A DNA stretch of 53,546 bases from an uncultured Clostridia bacterium. Lineage in GTDB: Bacteria; Bacillota; Clostridia; HGM11327. A program made the translations under genes and the position numbers. The notes below the pieces were generated by a model. It was not told the DNA's origin and did not search any database. It saw only the letters and a list, made by a program, of their open reading frames with translations. Below, piece after piece: positions 31,783 through 40,526 of the stretch. Position 1 is the stretch's first letter, and each line of letters begins with the position of its first letter. The stretch covers positions 1 to 53,546 of the forward strand of contig CAMEIT010000010.1 in NCBI GenBank assembly GCA_945918795.1, given 5' to 3'.

Positions 31783-32370
31783 TTATTCCTCGCTCAAAAT
31801 TTTATCCACCTGAGCATACAGCTCTTCTATTGTGCCGTCATTGCGTATTATTTTGTCGGCGTATTTTGCCTTTTCCTCAAACGGTGCCTGGTTTTTTATT
31901 TTATTTACTACCTGCTCCCTTGTGGAATTGTCACGCAGCATGGCGCGTGCTATCTGTATTTCGTAAGGCGTATAAACCACCCACACCTCATCCGTTATCT
32001 TTTGCATTCCAGCTTCTATCAAAAGCGGCGCGTCAACAACGGCGATAGGCACATTCTTTCGTCTCAATTCCTCGAGCATACTGTTTGTTCTCTCTATCAC
32101 GCGCGGATGTATTATGGAATTAAGCTTTTCCACAAGCTTTTTATCCTTGAATACGATTTCGGCAAGTTTTTTTCTGTTGACCGTTTTATCTTCATTGAGA
32201 ATACTGTCCGAAAATTCTCTTATAACGTCGTAATAAGCGTCATTTCCGACATCGAGCACTCTTTTTGATTCAATATCCGCGTCTATTACGGGAATGTTTT
32301 TGTTTTTAAGGTAAGCCGACACCGTAGATTTTCCGGATGCAATACCACCGGTAAGACCTATTATTTTCAT
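31783..32370 (-). CDS. coaE: Dephospho-CoA kinase
   Basis: Last step of coenzyme A synthesis: phosphorylates the ribose 3'-OH of dephospho-CoA. The protein has 195 residues. The P-loop is GLTGGIASGKSTVSAYL (residues 4-20). IHPRVIE and VVDAPLLIEAGM form the acceptor-binding region, and RDNSTREQVVNKIKNQ the lid. It lies downstream of polA on the same strand (73-nt gap), as commonly seen in Firmicutes. Together with coaX at 46621 the window holds both ends of the CoA pathway. Confidence 0.95.
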   Translation of the reverse strand: MKIIGLTGGIASGKSTVSAYLKNKNIPVIDADIESKRVLDVGNDAYYDVIREFSDSILNEDKTVNRKKLAEIVFKDKKLVEKLNSIIHPRVIERTNSMLEELRRKNVPIAVVDAPLLIEAGMQKITDEVWVVYTPYEIQIARAMLRDNSTREQVVNKIKNQAPFEEKAKYADKIIRNDGTIEELYAQVDKILSEE

Positions 32371-32443
32371 TGAAACTGTCCATACCTTTCTTTTGGATTT
32401 GAGCCGCTTTTAATAAAGCTCTCCGAAAACAACATATGTTGAT

Positions 32444-35002
32444 TCAAGCCTTGGCGTCACCCCAGTTGGGGCCGGACCCTATATCCGCCACAAGCGGAAC
32501 GTCAAGCTTTACCGCATTTTCCATACAATCCTTGAGTATGAGCATTACATCCTCAAGCTCGTTTTTGTCTGCCCTTACAACAAGCTCGTCGTGCACCTGC
32601 AAAATAAGCTTTGAGCGCATATTCCGTTTTTTAAGCTCGTTGAAAACGTTTATCATTGCAACCTTTATCACGTCCGCCGCAGAGCCCTGAACAGGCATAT
32701 TCACGGCGATTCTTTCCGCCGCACTCCTGAGCATAAAGTTCCTCGAATGAATATCTTCAAGCGAGCGTCGCCTGCCGTATATTGTCTTGCAATATCCGTT
32801 TGTGCGCGCAAACTCTATGCTTTTTTCCATATATGAGCCTATCGTCGGGAAGTGCTGCATATAATCGTTTATAATGCTTTTTGCCTGAGCTCTCGATACG
32901 GAAAGATTCTTTGCAAGGCCAAAGTCCGATATTCCGTATATTATCCCGAAATTGACAGCCTTTGCCTGCCCTCTGAGTGCGTCCGTCACCTCGTCATACG
33001 GAACCGAAAATACATCGGAGTCTGTTTTCCTGTGAATAACCTCGCCGTTCACAAAAGCGTCTATAAACTTTTCATCTCCCGACATATGTGCGAACATTCT
33101 CAGCTCGATCTGAGAATAGTCGGCATCGGCAATAACATAATCTCCGCCTGCGACAAACGCTTTGCGAATCTGGCTTCCCTCTTCGGTTCTTACGGGAATA
33201 TTCTGCAAATTTGGGTCTGTACTGCTCAGCCTGCCCGTATTCGTTACCGTCTGATTGAATGTCGTGTGAACCTTTCCGTTTTCATCGGCTGCCTCGCAAA
33301 GTCCGTCGATGTATGTGGATTTCAGTTTTGTAAGCTGTCTGTAATTTATTATAAGTTCTATTATCTCGTGCGTACCTCTCAGCTGTTCAAGCACCTCGTT
33401 GTCGGTCGAATAGCCCGTTTTCGTTTTTTTGATTACGGGTAGCTTTAGCTTGCCGAACAATACGTCGCCGAGCTGTTTTGTCGAATTTATATTGAACTCG
33501 TATTCGGAAAAGCCGTATATTTTTTGTTTCAGCTGTGATATTTTTATGTCGTATTCCTTGCCGAGCTGCAAAAGCATATCCGTATCCACGCAAAAGCCTT
33601 CTTCCTCCATTGAAAAAAGAACTTCTATGAGCGGATGTTCAATATCTCGGTACAGCGAAAGCATACCCTGCTCTGAAAGCATTGCTTCCATATTCTCTTT
33701 GAGGCTCGTCAGGGATGAAACATCATTTTTCCACGACGCTCCCACATATTTTGACGCCATATAATCAAGGTCTCTGCGGAAGCCGACCGCATCAAGTAAA
33801 TATGCCGCAACCGTATAGTCAAAAGTCGCATTTTTTACTTCAAAGCCGCCCCTTGCACACGTGTGCATAGCGCATTTTATATCCTGAAGATATTTTTTTA
33901 CCGATTCATCCTCAAATACTTCTCCAAGCTTAATGCAAAGTCCGTCATAAGTGCAGTTTGACTTGAATACTTTTGTGCCTGTCCACAAAATGCAGCCTCC
34001 GGGGGCAATGCCGTCAGCGCCGCTTGCAAAAACAGATACTTCCTTTTCTGCTTTTATTGCACCAATTACGTTTTCAAGCCCTGCCTCTTCAATATCCATG
34101 CATATACAGCTCGGGTTGCTCTCCTTATCATTTTTGCCGGCAGAGCCTATTTTCTCAAGTATTTTTACAAGCTCAAGCTCTTCGAGCATACTGCATAGCT
34201 CCTCTGTCGGTGCGGGAGCATATATTTCGTCTTGAATTTCGGGCAGCTCGACAGGCGCATTTTTTACTATTTCCGCAAGAGTTCTGCTCATATATGCAGA
34301 ATCCTTTGCGCTCTCAAGCTTTGTTTTTGTTGCGGAGGGCTTCATTTCATCAAGGCTTGAATATATCCCGTCAAGCGTATTATAGCTCTGAAGCAACGAT
34401 ACTGCCGTCTTCTGCCCTATTCCTGCGACTCCCGGGATATTGTCCGAGGAATCTCCCATGAGCGCTTTGCAGTCAACAAACTGTTCAGGTGCAATTCCGT
34501 ACTCCGAAACAAATGTCTCTCTGTCAAACACCACTATTCCGGAAACACCTTTCTTTGTGTACAAAACCGTCGTATTGTCGTCTATGAGCTGGAGAGAATC
34601 CCTGTCGCCCGTAACAAGATATGATTTGATATCTTTTGCGCTCGCCTTTGCCGAAAGCGTGCCGAGTATGTCGTCTGCCTCAAAGCCCTCTGCGCTCAGA
34701 ACGGTTATTCCGAATTTTTTCAGCAATTCCTTTAATATTTCTATCTGTGACAAAAGCTGTTCGGGTGTACTGCTTCTGCCCGCCTTATAATCCTTGTACA
34801 TTTTATGCCTGAACGTAGGCGCGTGCAGGTCGAACGCCACAAATACCGCATTCGGAGAATATTCGGATATTATTTTCATGAGCATGGTAATAAATCCGTA
34901 TATCGCATTCGTATGCGTTCCGCGTGACGTAACAAGCTCGGGAATTGCATGAAACGCCCTGAATACCAGGCTGTGACCGTCCAACACCATTATTTTTTTC
35001 AT
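32444..35002 (-). CDS. polA: DNA polymerase I
   Basis: Gap-filling and primer-removing polymerase of 852 residues. The 5'-3' nuclease domain (about 1-290) has VLDGHSLVFRAFHAI, GFEADDILGTLS and LMGDSSDNIPGVAGIGQKTA. The middle exonuclease-like domain (about 295-460) lacks the D-x-E motif, so proofreading is probably absent, as in many Gram-positive PolI. The polymerase domain has motif A DADYSQIELRMFAHMSGD, motif B RGQAKAVNFGIIYGIS and motif C QVHDELV. GGAGAAG precedes the ATG. It is transcribed with coaE. Confidence 0.97.
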   Translation of the reverse strand: MKKIMVLDGHSLVFRAFHAIPELVTSRGTHTNAIYGFITMLMKIISEYSPNAVFVAFDLHAPTFRHKMYKDYKAGRSSTPEQLLSQIEILKELLKKFGITVLSAEGFEADDILGTLSAKASAKDIKSYLVTGDRDSLQLIDDNTTVLYTKKGVSGIVVFDRETFVSEYGIAPEQFVDCKALMGDSSDNIPGVAGIGQKTAVSLLQSYNTLDGIYSSLDEMKPSATKTKLESAKDSAYMSRTLAEIVKNAPVELPEIQDEIYAPAPTEELCSMLEELELVKILEKIGSAGKNDKESNPSCICMDIEEAGLENVIGAIKAEKEVSVFASGADGIAPGGCILWTGTKVFKSNCTYDGLCIKLGEVFEDESVKKYLQDIKCAMHTCARGGFEVKNATFDYTVAAYLLDAVGFRRDLDYMASKYVGASWKNDVSSLTSLKENMEAMLSEQGMLSLYRDIEHPLIEVLFSMEEEGFCVDTDMLLQLGKEYDIKISQLKQKIYGFSEYEFNINSTKQLGDVLFGKLKLPVIKKTKTGYSTDNEVLEQLRGTHEIIELIINYRQLTKLKSTYIDGLCEAADENGKVHTTFNQTVTNTGRLSSTDPNLQNIPVRTEEGSQIRKAFVAGGDYVIADADYSQIELRMFAHMSGDEKFIDAFVNGEVIHRKTDSDVFSVPYDEVTDALRGQAKAVNFGIIYGISDFGLAKNLSVSRAQAKSIINDYMQHFPTIGSYMEKSIEFARTNGYCKTIYGRRRSLEDIHSRNFMLRSAAERIAVNMPVQGSAADVIKVAMINVFNELKKRNMRSKLILQVHDELVVRADKNELEDVMLILKDCMENAVKLDVPLVADIGSGPNWGDAKA

Positions 35003-35027
35003 ATCTTTTGCTTCTCCTTATTGCCAA

Positions 35028-35657
35028 TCATTTTCCGTCAATATATTTCAGCACAACGCACCCGTACCGCGCATTCTTTGTTATTTCAATACTGTTCTTA
35101 TCGCTGAATGTCACATCATTCCTTAATGCCGCAAAATCATCTATATGCTCAAGCTCGTCAAAGCCGAATTTTTCCGTGCGGTAGTGCATCGGAATAATCG
35201 TGTGCGGAGAAATTCTGTTTACAATGTCATTTGCCTGCTTTGCGGAAATTGTATAAGTTCCGCCCGTCGGAATCATTACTACGTGCGCATCCTTAATCAG
35301 CTTTTCCGCTTCCGCGGTAATATCACAGCCTATATCTCCGAAGTGCACAGCCTTTATTCCGAATGCGTTAAAAATATGAATCTTGTTTGTACCTCTGAGC
35401 TTGCCTTTTGCATTGTCATGATACGTATTTATAACGGTAATGTCAAAAGGATTTTTGCACGGTGGCAAAATGTTGGCTATATCCCTGAAATTGTGATCCG
35501 TGTGTTCATGCGAGCAAACGACCTCGTTAACATCCACTGAATCAATATGGTATCCGCGTACATACCCGTTTTTATACGGATCAATAAGGATACGGTACGA
35601 ATCCGCTTCTATAATAAAGCACGCGTGACCGAGCCATGTTATTTTTATGCTTTCCAA
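35028..35657 (-). CDS. UlaG-like metallo-beta-lactamase-fold hydrolase
   Basis: A 209-residue metal-dependent hydrolase. Its N-terminus ITWLGHACFIIEADSYRILIDPY and zinc motif SHEHTDHN (H-x-H-x-D-H) are typical of the UlaG/YtnP-like branch; further metal ligands are VHFGDIGCD and IPMHYR. A TTG start at 35657 is chosen: GAGG lies 7 nt upstream and the family begins right there, while the longer frame from 35708 runs into the preceding gene. Function in this branch ranges from lactone hydrolysis to unknown. It lies just upstream of polA (25-nt gap), probably the same transcript. Confidence 0.85.
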   Translation of the reverse strand: MESIKITWLGHACFIIEADSYRILIDPYKNGYVRGYHIDSVDVNEVVCSHEHTDHNFRDIANILPPCKNPFDITVINTYHDNAKGKLRGTNKIHIFNAFGIKAVHFGDIGCDITAEAEKLIKDAHVVMIPTGGTYTISAKQANDIVNRISPHTIIPMHYRTEKFGFDELEHIDDFAALRNDVTFSDKNSIEITKNARYGCVVLKYIDGK

Positions 35658-35704
35658 AATAATTCCTCGTTTCTTTTTAAGAATAATGTTGACCGCAGCA
35701 AATA

Positions 35705-35899
35705 TCAATAATTATCCTTATAATAGCGTATGTACATTAATATCGACAATATCAGAGCCAAAGCCGAAGCCGCAAAGCTTATACCGCACACAGCCGCAAA
35801 AAACGGGCTCTGTACTCTGCCTGCGGAGTATATTCCCACAAAAATTCCGATTGCCGCAATACAGCATAAAAAACTTATAAGCTTTCTTTTCCTCTTCAT
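35705..35899 (-). CDS. Small two-helix membrane protein of unknown function
   Basis: A 64-residue protein starting MKRKRKLISF, chosen because GGAGG lies 8-9 nt before this ATG (an upstream in-frame start at 35932 lacks one). Two hydrophobic helices, LISFLCCIAAIGIFVGIYSA and FAAVCGISFAASALALILSILMYI, are followed by a polar YYKDNY tail, with a basic N-terminus. I do not recognise a family. It has its own promoter upstream and precedes the MBL-fold gene, polA and coaE on the same strand. Confidence 0.65.
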   Translation of the reverse strand: MKRKRKLISFLCCIAAIGIFVGIYSAGRVQSPFFAAVCGISFAASALALILSILMYIRYYKDNY

Positions 35900-36026
35900 A
35901 TTATGTTCCTCCGTAACCGATTTACATTTCAATGTGTTTTTTAAATAAATTACGATATTTGAAAATACCGTCTTATAAATCCTTTATTCCGTTGGTATCA
36001 GAACAAAATTAATTATGGTTATATAT

Positions 36027-36056
36027 ATTATATCACAAATCCGCATTGAAAAACAA
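36027..36056 (-). promoter_or_regulatory. Promoter for the small membrane protein gene
   Basis: Minus strand: TTGTTT (36056-36051), 18-nt spacer, TATAAT (36032-36027). The leader is about 120 nt, AT-rich, without obvious structure. The 35900-36282 gap holds this and the divergent promoter at 36161; I see no gene in it. Confidence 0.5.
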
Positions 36057-36160
36057 TAACCGGGCTTTGTGTTTCAATAAAAAATGTTCCGGACTCATCA
36101 TAAATATATATCTTTATTATAGCATACATGAGCAAAATATTCAATTACGGCAAATTTGAC

Positions 36161-36188
36161 TTGACACTTGTTGTCAATGTGATATAAT
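36161..36188 (+). promoter_or_regulatory. Promoter with overlapping inverted repeat for the rhamnoside operon
   Basis: TTGACA (36161-36166), 16-nt spacer, TATAAT (36183-36188). The -35 is also the left half of TTGACA-CTTGT-TGTCAA (36161-36177), a 6-5-6 inverted repeat covering the -35/spacer, which is a likely repressor site. The leader is about 90 nt. Confidence 0.7.
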
Positions 36189-36282
36189 AAATATAATTTA
36201 CGAGCGTCACTCATAACACACAACATGTGTTTTTGACCGAATATAATATTAAAATATAAATATAATGTATAGGAGAATAAAG

Positions 36283-37134
36283 ATGTATCAATTTCCGATA
36301 GGAGTTATTATCGAATCATTCCGTCTTGACACAGACTCGGCACTGAAAAAAGCTGCCGAAATAGGTGCCGACGGAATACAGATGTATGCCACAAGCGGCG
36401 AGCACGCTCCCGAAAACATGAATCATGCCGCACGCAAAGAGCTGCTTGACAAAGTAAAATCAAACGGACTTCGTTTTTCCGCAATATGCGGCGACCTCGG
36501 AATGGGCTTCGGTCATGCGGACAAAAATCCCGCCCTGGTTGAAAAATCAAAGCGCATTATCGACCTTGCAAAGGAGCTTGAAACAGATATTGTTACAACT
36601 CACATAGGAGTAGTGCCGTCGGACAAAAATCACGACAGATACAAAATAATGCAGGACGCTTGCCGCGAGCTTGCGGAGTATGCCGACAGCATAGGCTCGC
36701 ATTTTGCCGTTGAAACAGGACCTGAAACATCTGCCGTATTAAAAGAATTTCTCGATTCGCTGGGTTCACGCGGCGTAGGCGTTAATCTTGACCCTGCAAA
36801 CCTCGTAATGGTAACAGGCGACAGCCCCGTAAACGCGGTATACAATCTTCGTGATTACATAGTTCACACGCACGCAAAGGACGGAATAATGCTCAAGCCG
36901 TGTATTCCGGAATACGTATACGGCGTTGTACATCCGATACCCGAGGAAGTTCTCAACGAGTGCTACTTTGAAGAGGTTCCTCTCGGCACAGGCAGTGTTC
37001 CGTTTGCGGAATATCTGAATGCGCTTGACGATATAGGCTATAAGGGCTTCCTCACAATCGAGCGTGAAGTCGGAGACGCACCCGAAAAAGATATAAAAAC
37101 GGCATTCGATTACCTCAAAAACATAATAAAGTAA
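36283..37134 (+). CDS. Sugar phosphate isomerase/epimerase (xylose isomerase-like TIM barrel)
   Basis: A 283-residue AP-endonuclease-2/xylose-isomerase-fold protein, the group that includes sugar epimerases and inositol-catabolism enzymes. Metal and substrate segments: GADGIQMYA, DIVTTHIGVV, HFAVETGPE, VGVNLDPANLVM, IVHTHAKDGI and the C-terminal FLTIEREVG, carrying the usual Glu/Asp/His/Glu metal ligands. The ATG at 36283 has AGGAG 8 nt upstream; the frame could extend to 36265 but less convincingly. It is first in an operon with a GH78 rhamnosidase and a Gfo/Idh oxidoreductase, so it probably acts on rhamnose or a rhamnoside-linked sugar. Exact reaction unknown. Confidence 0.85.
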   Translation: MYQFPIGVIIESFRLDTDSALKKAAEIGADGIQMYATSGEHAPENMNHAARKELLDKVKSNGLRFSAICGDLGMGFGHADKNPALVEKSKRIIDLAKELETDIVTTHIGVVPSDKNHDRYKIMQDACRELAEYADSIGSHFAVETGPETSAVLKEFLDSLGSRGVGVNLDPANLVMVTGDSPVNAVYNLRDYIVHTHAKDGIMLKPCIPEYVYGVVHPIPEEVLNECYFEEVPLGTGSVPFAEYLNALDDIGYKGFLTIEREVGDAPEKDIKTAFDYLKNIIK

Positions 37135-37172
37135 AGCTGTTGTGCTGATACGGAAAGGCAGGACAAAAGCAT

Positions 37173-39317
37173 ATGGAATGGTGTGCAAAATGGATTAAAT
37201 CCGACGGAGACTTCGGTGACGATATTTGCCCTGTGTTTGAAAAGCGATTCTCGCTTGGCAAAATCAATTCCGCCAAGCTGTATGTTACGGCGCTCGGCGT
37301 ATACGAAGCCGTATTGAACGGGAAAAGAATAAGCGATTTTGTGCTTGCTCCCGGCTGGACCTCATATGACCACAGGCTTCAATATCAGGAATATGACGTT
37401 ACCGATATGCTTTCCGAAAACAACGTTTTATCCGTTACCGTCGGAAAAGGCTGGTACCGCAGTTCAATGGCGGGGTGGCACGATGCCCCTGCCGGCATGA
37501 TTGCCGAGCTTGCCATTGAAAATGATGACGGCACAAAGAGCATAATATGTACCGACGAAAGCTGGGGATCATACGAAAGTCAGGTACGTTTTTCCGAGAT
37601 TTACCACGGCGAAACATTCGATGCTTCATTTTCAGCCGACAAAAAATATGCGGTAAGCGTTTTTGACGGTCCGTATGATACGCTTATTCCCCAAGAAGGC
37701 GAAAAGATAAAAGAGCATGAGCGGATATTCCCTGCCAAAATCATCACGACTCCCAAGGGCGAAACTGTAATGGATTTCGGTCAGGAAGTAACGGGATATG
37801 TTGAAATAAAGCTGAGCGCTCACAAGGGAGAGCTTGTAAAGCTTTCTCATGCGGAGGTGCTTGACAAAGAGGGCAATTTCTATACGGCAAATTACCGCAG
37901 AGCAAAAGCCGCATACACATACATATGCCGTGACGGAGAGCAAACCTACAAGCCGAAGCTTACATTTTACGGATTCCGCTTCATAAGAATAGACAGCTTC
38001 CCCGGCGGCGCTCAATGCGCAAAACTCGAGAATTTTACCGCTGTTGCCGTATATTCCGATATACGCCGTACGGGGTATTTGACCTCAGGCAACGCGCTTC
38101 TCAACAGATTCTTTGAAAATGCCGTTTGGGGACAAAAATGCAACTTCCTCGACGTTCCGACAGACTGTCCTCAAAGGGACGAGCGTCTCGGCTGGACAGG
38201 CGACGCACAGGTTTTTGCGCGTACTGCTTGTCTGAATTACAACGTTGAAAAATTCTTTTCAAAGTGGCTTGCCGATATGAAAGCGGATCAGCATGAAAAC
38301 GGTATGCTCGACCACGTAATACCCGGAGTGCTCAAAAACTCTCAGAGCAGTGCCGCATGGGGCGATGCCGCCGTAATATGCCCGTGGGAGGTTTATTCCG
38401 CTTACGGCAATAAGGAGCTTCTCGAAAGACAGTTCCCGTGCATGAAAAAATGGGTGGACTATATAACCCAAACAACCACAACCGAAAATCTCTGGACGGG
38501 AGGCACGCACTTTGGCGATTGGCTCGGGCTGGACGCGCCCTCGGGAAGCTACAAGGGAGCATCTCGTGACGATTTTATCGCTTCCGCATTTTATGCTCAT
38601 TCCACGGATATTGTTGTAAAAGCAGGTCATGTGCTCGGTCAGGACGTGTCCGAATATGAATCACTTTCAAAGCGTATTCACTCGGCGTTCCGTAAAACAT
38701 ATAACGAATTTCACACCCAAACAGAATGTGTTCTTGCCGCGCACTTTGCGCTTACCGATAATATCAAGCTTGCCGCCGACAAGCTCGCCGAAATGATACG
38801 CTCCTGCGGAGGACATTTGCAGACAGGCTTTGTGGGAACGCCATATCTGCTGTATGTGCTTTCCGATAACGGGTACACTTCCCTTGCCTACGACCTGCTC
38901 CTTAGAACCGAATATCCTTCATGGCTTTATCCTGTTACAAAGGGTGCCACGACGGTATGGGAGCATTGGGACGGGATTGCTGAAGACGGTTCATTTTGGA
39001 GTAGCGATATGAATTCATTCAATCATTACGCATACGGAGCAGTACTGAGTTGGGTTTATAATGTTGCAGCCGGCATAACTCCTGCCCTGCCCGGATATAA
39101 AGAGGTTTCAATCGCGCCCAAGCCGGATATGAGGCTTCAACGCCTTGAGGCTCGCCTTGATACAAGCTTTGGCAGAATACTCTCAAAATGGGAAAAGCAG
39201 GAAAATTATATACGTTATGAAATCATAACGCCCGTAAATGCAAAAATCACGCTTTGCGGCAAGACTTATGACGCAAAACCGGGTGAATATCTGTTTTTCT
39301 CTGATATTGCCGAATAA
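37173..39317 (+). CDS. Alpha-L-rhamnosidase, GH78 family
   Basis: Inverting exo-alpha-L-rhamnosidase of 714 residues, at the short end of the family. The N-terminal beta domains (about 1-300; RISDFVLAPGWTSYDHRLQYQEYDVT) precede an (alpha/alpha)6 barrel with the signature DVPTDCPQRDERLGWTGDAQVFARTA holding the acidic residues, then FGDWLGLDAP and GATTVWEHWDGI with the general-base Glu region. A C-terminal beta-sandwich closes it. There is no signal peptide, so short imported rhamnosides such as plant glycosides or pectin fragments are likely substrates. It starts 38 nt after the isomerase gene and is followed 63 nt later by the Gfo/Idh gene. Confidence 0.93.
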   Translation: MEWCAKWIKSDGDFGDDICPVFEKRFSLGKINSAKLYVTALGVYEAVLNGKRISDFVLAPGWTSYDHRLQYQEYDVTDMLSENNVLSVTVGKGWYRSSMAGWHDAPAGMIAELAIENDDGTKSIICTDESWGSYESQVRFSEIYHGETFDASFSADKKYAVSVFDGPYDTLIPQEGEKIKEHERIFPAKIITTPKGETVMDFGQEVTGYVEIKLSAHKGELVKLSHAEVLDKEGNFYTANYRRAKAAYTYICRDGEQTYKPKLTFYGFRFIRIDSFPGGAQCAKLENFTAVAVYSDIRRTGYLTSGNALLNRFFENAVWGQKCNFLDVPTDCPQRDERLGWTGDAQVFARTACLNYNVEKFFSKWLADMKADQHENGMLDHVIPGVLKNSQSSAAWGDAAVICPWEVYSAYGNKELLERQFPCMKKWVDYITQTTTTENLWTGGTHFGDWLGLDAPSGSYKGASRDDFIASAFYAHSTDIVVKAGHVLGQDVSEYESLSKRIHSAFRKTYNEFHTQTECVLAAHFALTDNIKLAADKLAEMIRSCGGHLQTGFVGTPYLLYVLSDNGYTSLAYDLLLRTEYPSWLYPVTKGATTVWEHWDGIAEDGSFWSSDMNSFNHYAYGAVLSWVYNVAAGITPALPGYKEVSIAPKPDMRLQRLEARLDTSFGRILSKWEKQENYIRYEIITPVNAKITLCGKTYDAKPGEYLFFSDIAE

Positions 39318-39380
39318 CAAGTAAAAAAGATATAATAAAAATATCTGAAAATAATTTATTTTAATTAAAGGAGAAATAAT

Positions 39381-40445
39381 ATGGACAACAAAATCAAAAT
39401 TGCAATTGTCGGTGTAGGCGGAATATCGCAAATGCACCTCAAGGGCTACACAAGCAACCCGGATGTCGAAGTATACGCATTCTGCGATATAAATCCCGAC
39501 AGACTCAGATATATGGGTGAAAAATACGGCATAACACGCCTGTATACAGACGAAGACAAAATGCTTGCGGAGCTTCCCGAAATAGACGCCGTAAGCGTAT
39601 GTACATGGAACTGCGCTCATGCCGAATGTACTATCAAGGCACTTAATGCAGGTAAAGACGTATTGTGCGAAAAGCCTATGTCCGTAAGCGTAGAGGATGC
39701 AAAGCGCATGAAGGAAGCCGCTGACAGAAACGGCAGACTTCTCATGCTCGGATTTGTACGCAGATACGGCAATGACTGCTTAGTAATGAAGGACTTTGCA
39801 GACAATGATACATTCGGCGATATATATTACTCAAAGGCACAGTATATCCGCAGAAACGGAAATCCGGGCGGATGGTTTTCAGACAAGAGCAGATCCGGCG
39901 GCGGCTGTCTGATTGACCTCGGCGTTCACGTAATAGACTATGTACGTTATATAATGGGTTGCCCGAAGCCTGTTTCGGTTTACGGCGCAACATTCCAGAA
40001 GCTGTATAACAGAAGCAATATCAAGACATCATACTCATATGCTCCTGCCGACGGCGGAAGCAAGAGAATATGCGACGTTGAGGACCTTGCGGTTGCACTC
40101 GTAAGATTCGATAACGGTGCCGTTCTCAACATAGAAACAAGCTTCTCTCTCAACTCAAAGGAAAGAAACGCTATCGAGATTTTCGGCACAAAGGGCGGCG
40201 CAAAGCTTGTTGATAAGCTCGAGCTTTATACGGAAATGAACGGCTACATGACAAATGTCGATATAGTCGGCGATACATCACCTGATTTTGACGTTATGTT
40301 TGATCAGGAAATAAATCATTTCGTTGACTGCGTTAAAAACAAAAAGCCTTGCATAAGCACAGCCGAGGACGGCGTTATCCTTATGCAGATACTTATGGGA
40401 ATATATGAATCTTCCAAGACAGGTCACGAAGTAATCATTAAATAA
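39381..40445 (+). CDS. Gfo/Idh/MocA-family oxidoreductase
   Basis: An NAD(P)-dependent sugar or inositol dehydrogenase family member of 354 residues. The Rossmann opening is IAIVGVGGISQMHLKGYTSNP. VLCEKPMSVSVEDAKRM holds the E-K-P signature with the catalytic Lys. SGGGCLIDLGVHVIDYVRYIMG has the conserved Asp/His. A C-terminal alpha/beta domain completes it. AAAGGAGAAATAAT precedes the ATG. It is third in the operon. Together with the epimerase-like protein it may process an unusual hexose released by the rhamnosidase; some such enzymes instead cleave glycosides by an oxidation-elimination route. Confidence 0.9.
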   Translation: MDNKIKIAIVGVGGISQMHLKGYTSNPDVEVYAFCDINPDRLRYMGEKYGITRLYTDEDKMLAELPEIDAVSVCTWNCAHAECTIKALNAGKDVLCEKPMSVSVEDAKRMKEAADRNGRLLMLGFVRRYGNDCLVMKDFADNDTFGDIYYSKAQYIRRNGNPGGWFSDKSRSGGGCLIDLGVHVIDYVRYIMGCPKPVSVYGATFQKLYNRSNIKTSYSYAPADGGSKRICDVEDLAVALVRFDNGAVLNIETSFSLNSKERNAIEIFGTKGGAKLVDKLELYTEMNGYMTNVDIVGDTSPDFDVMFDQEINHFVDCVKNKKPCISTAEDGVILMQILMGIYESSKTGHEVIIK

Positions 40446-40526
40446 TATATGAAACACAGGCGGCGTCGGCAAAGCATTCTCAAACCGACGCCGTATTTTG
40501 AAAAAAACGCCAAAGGAAAAAGCTTT

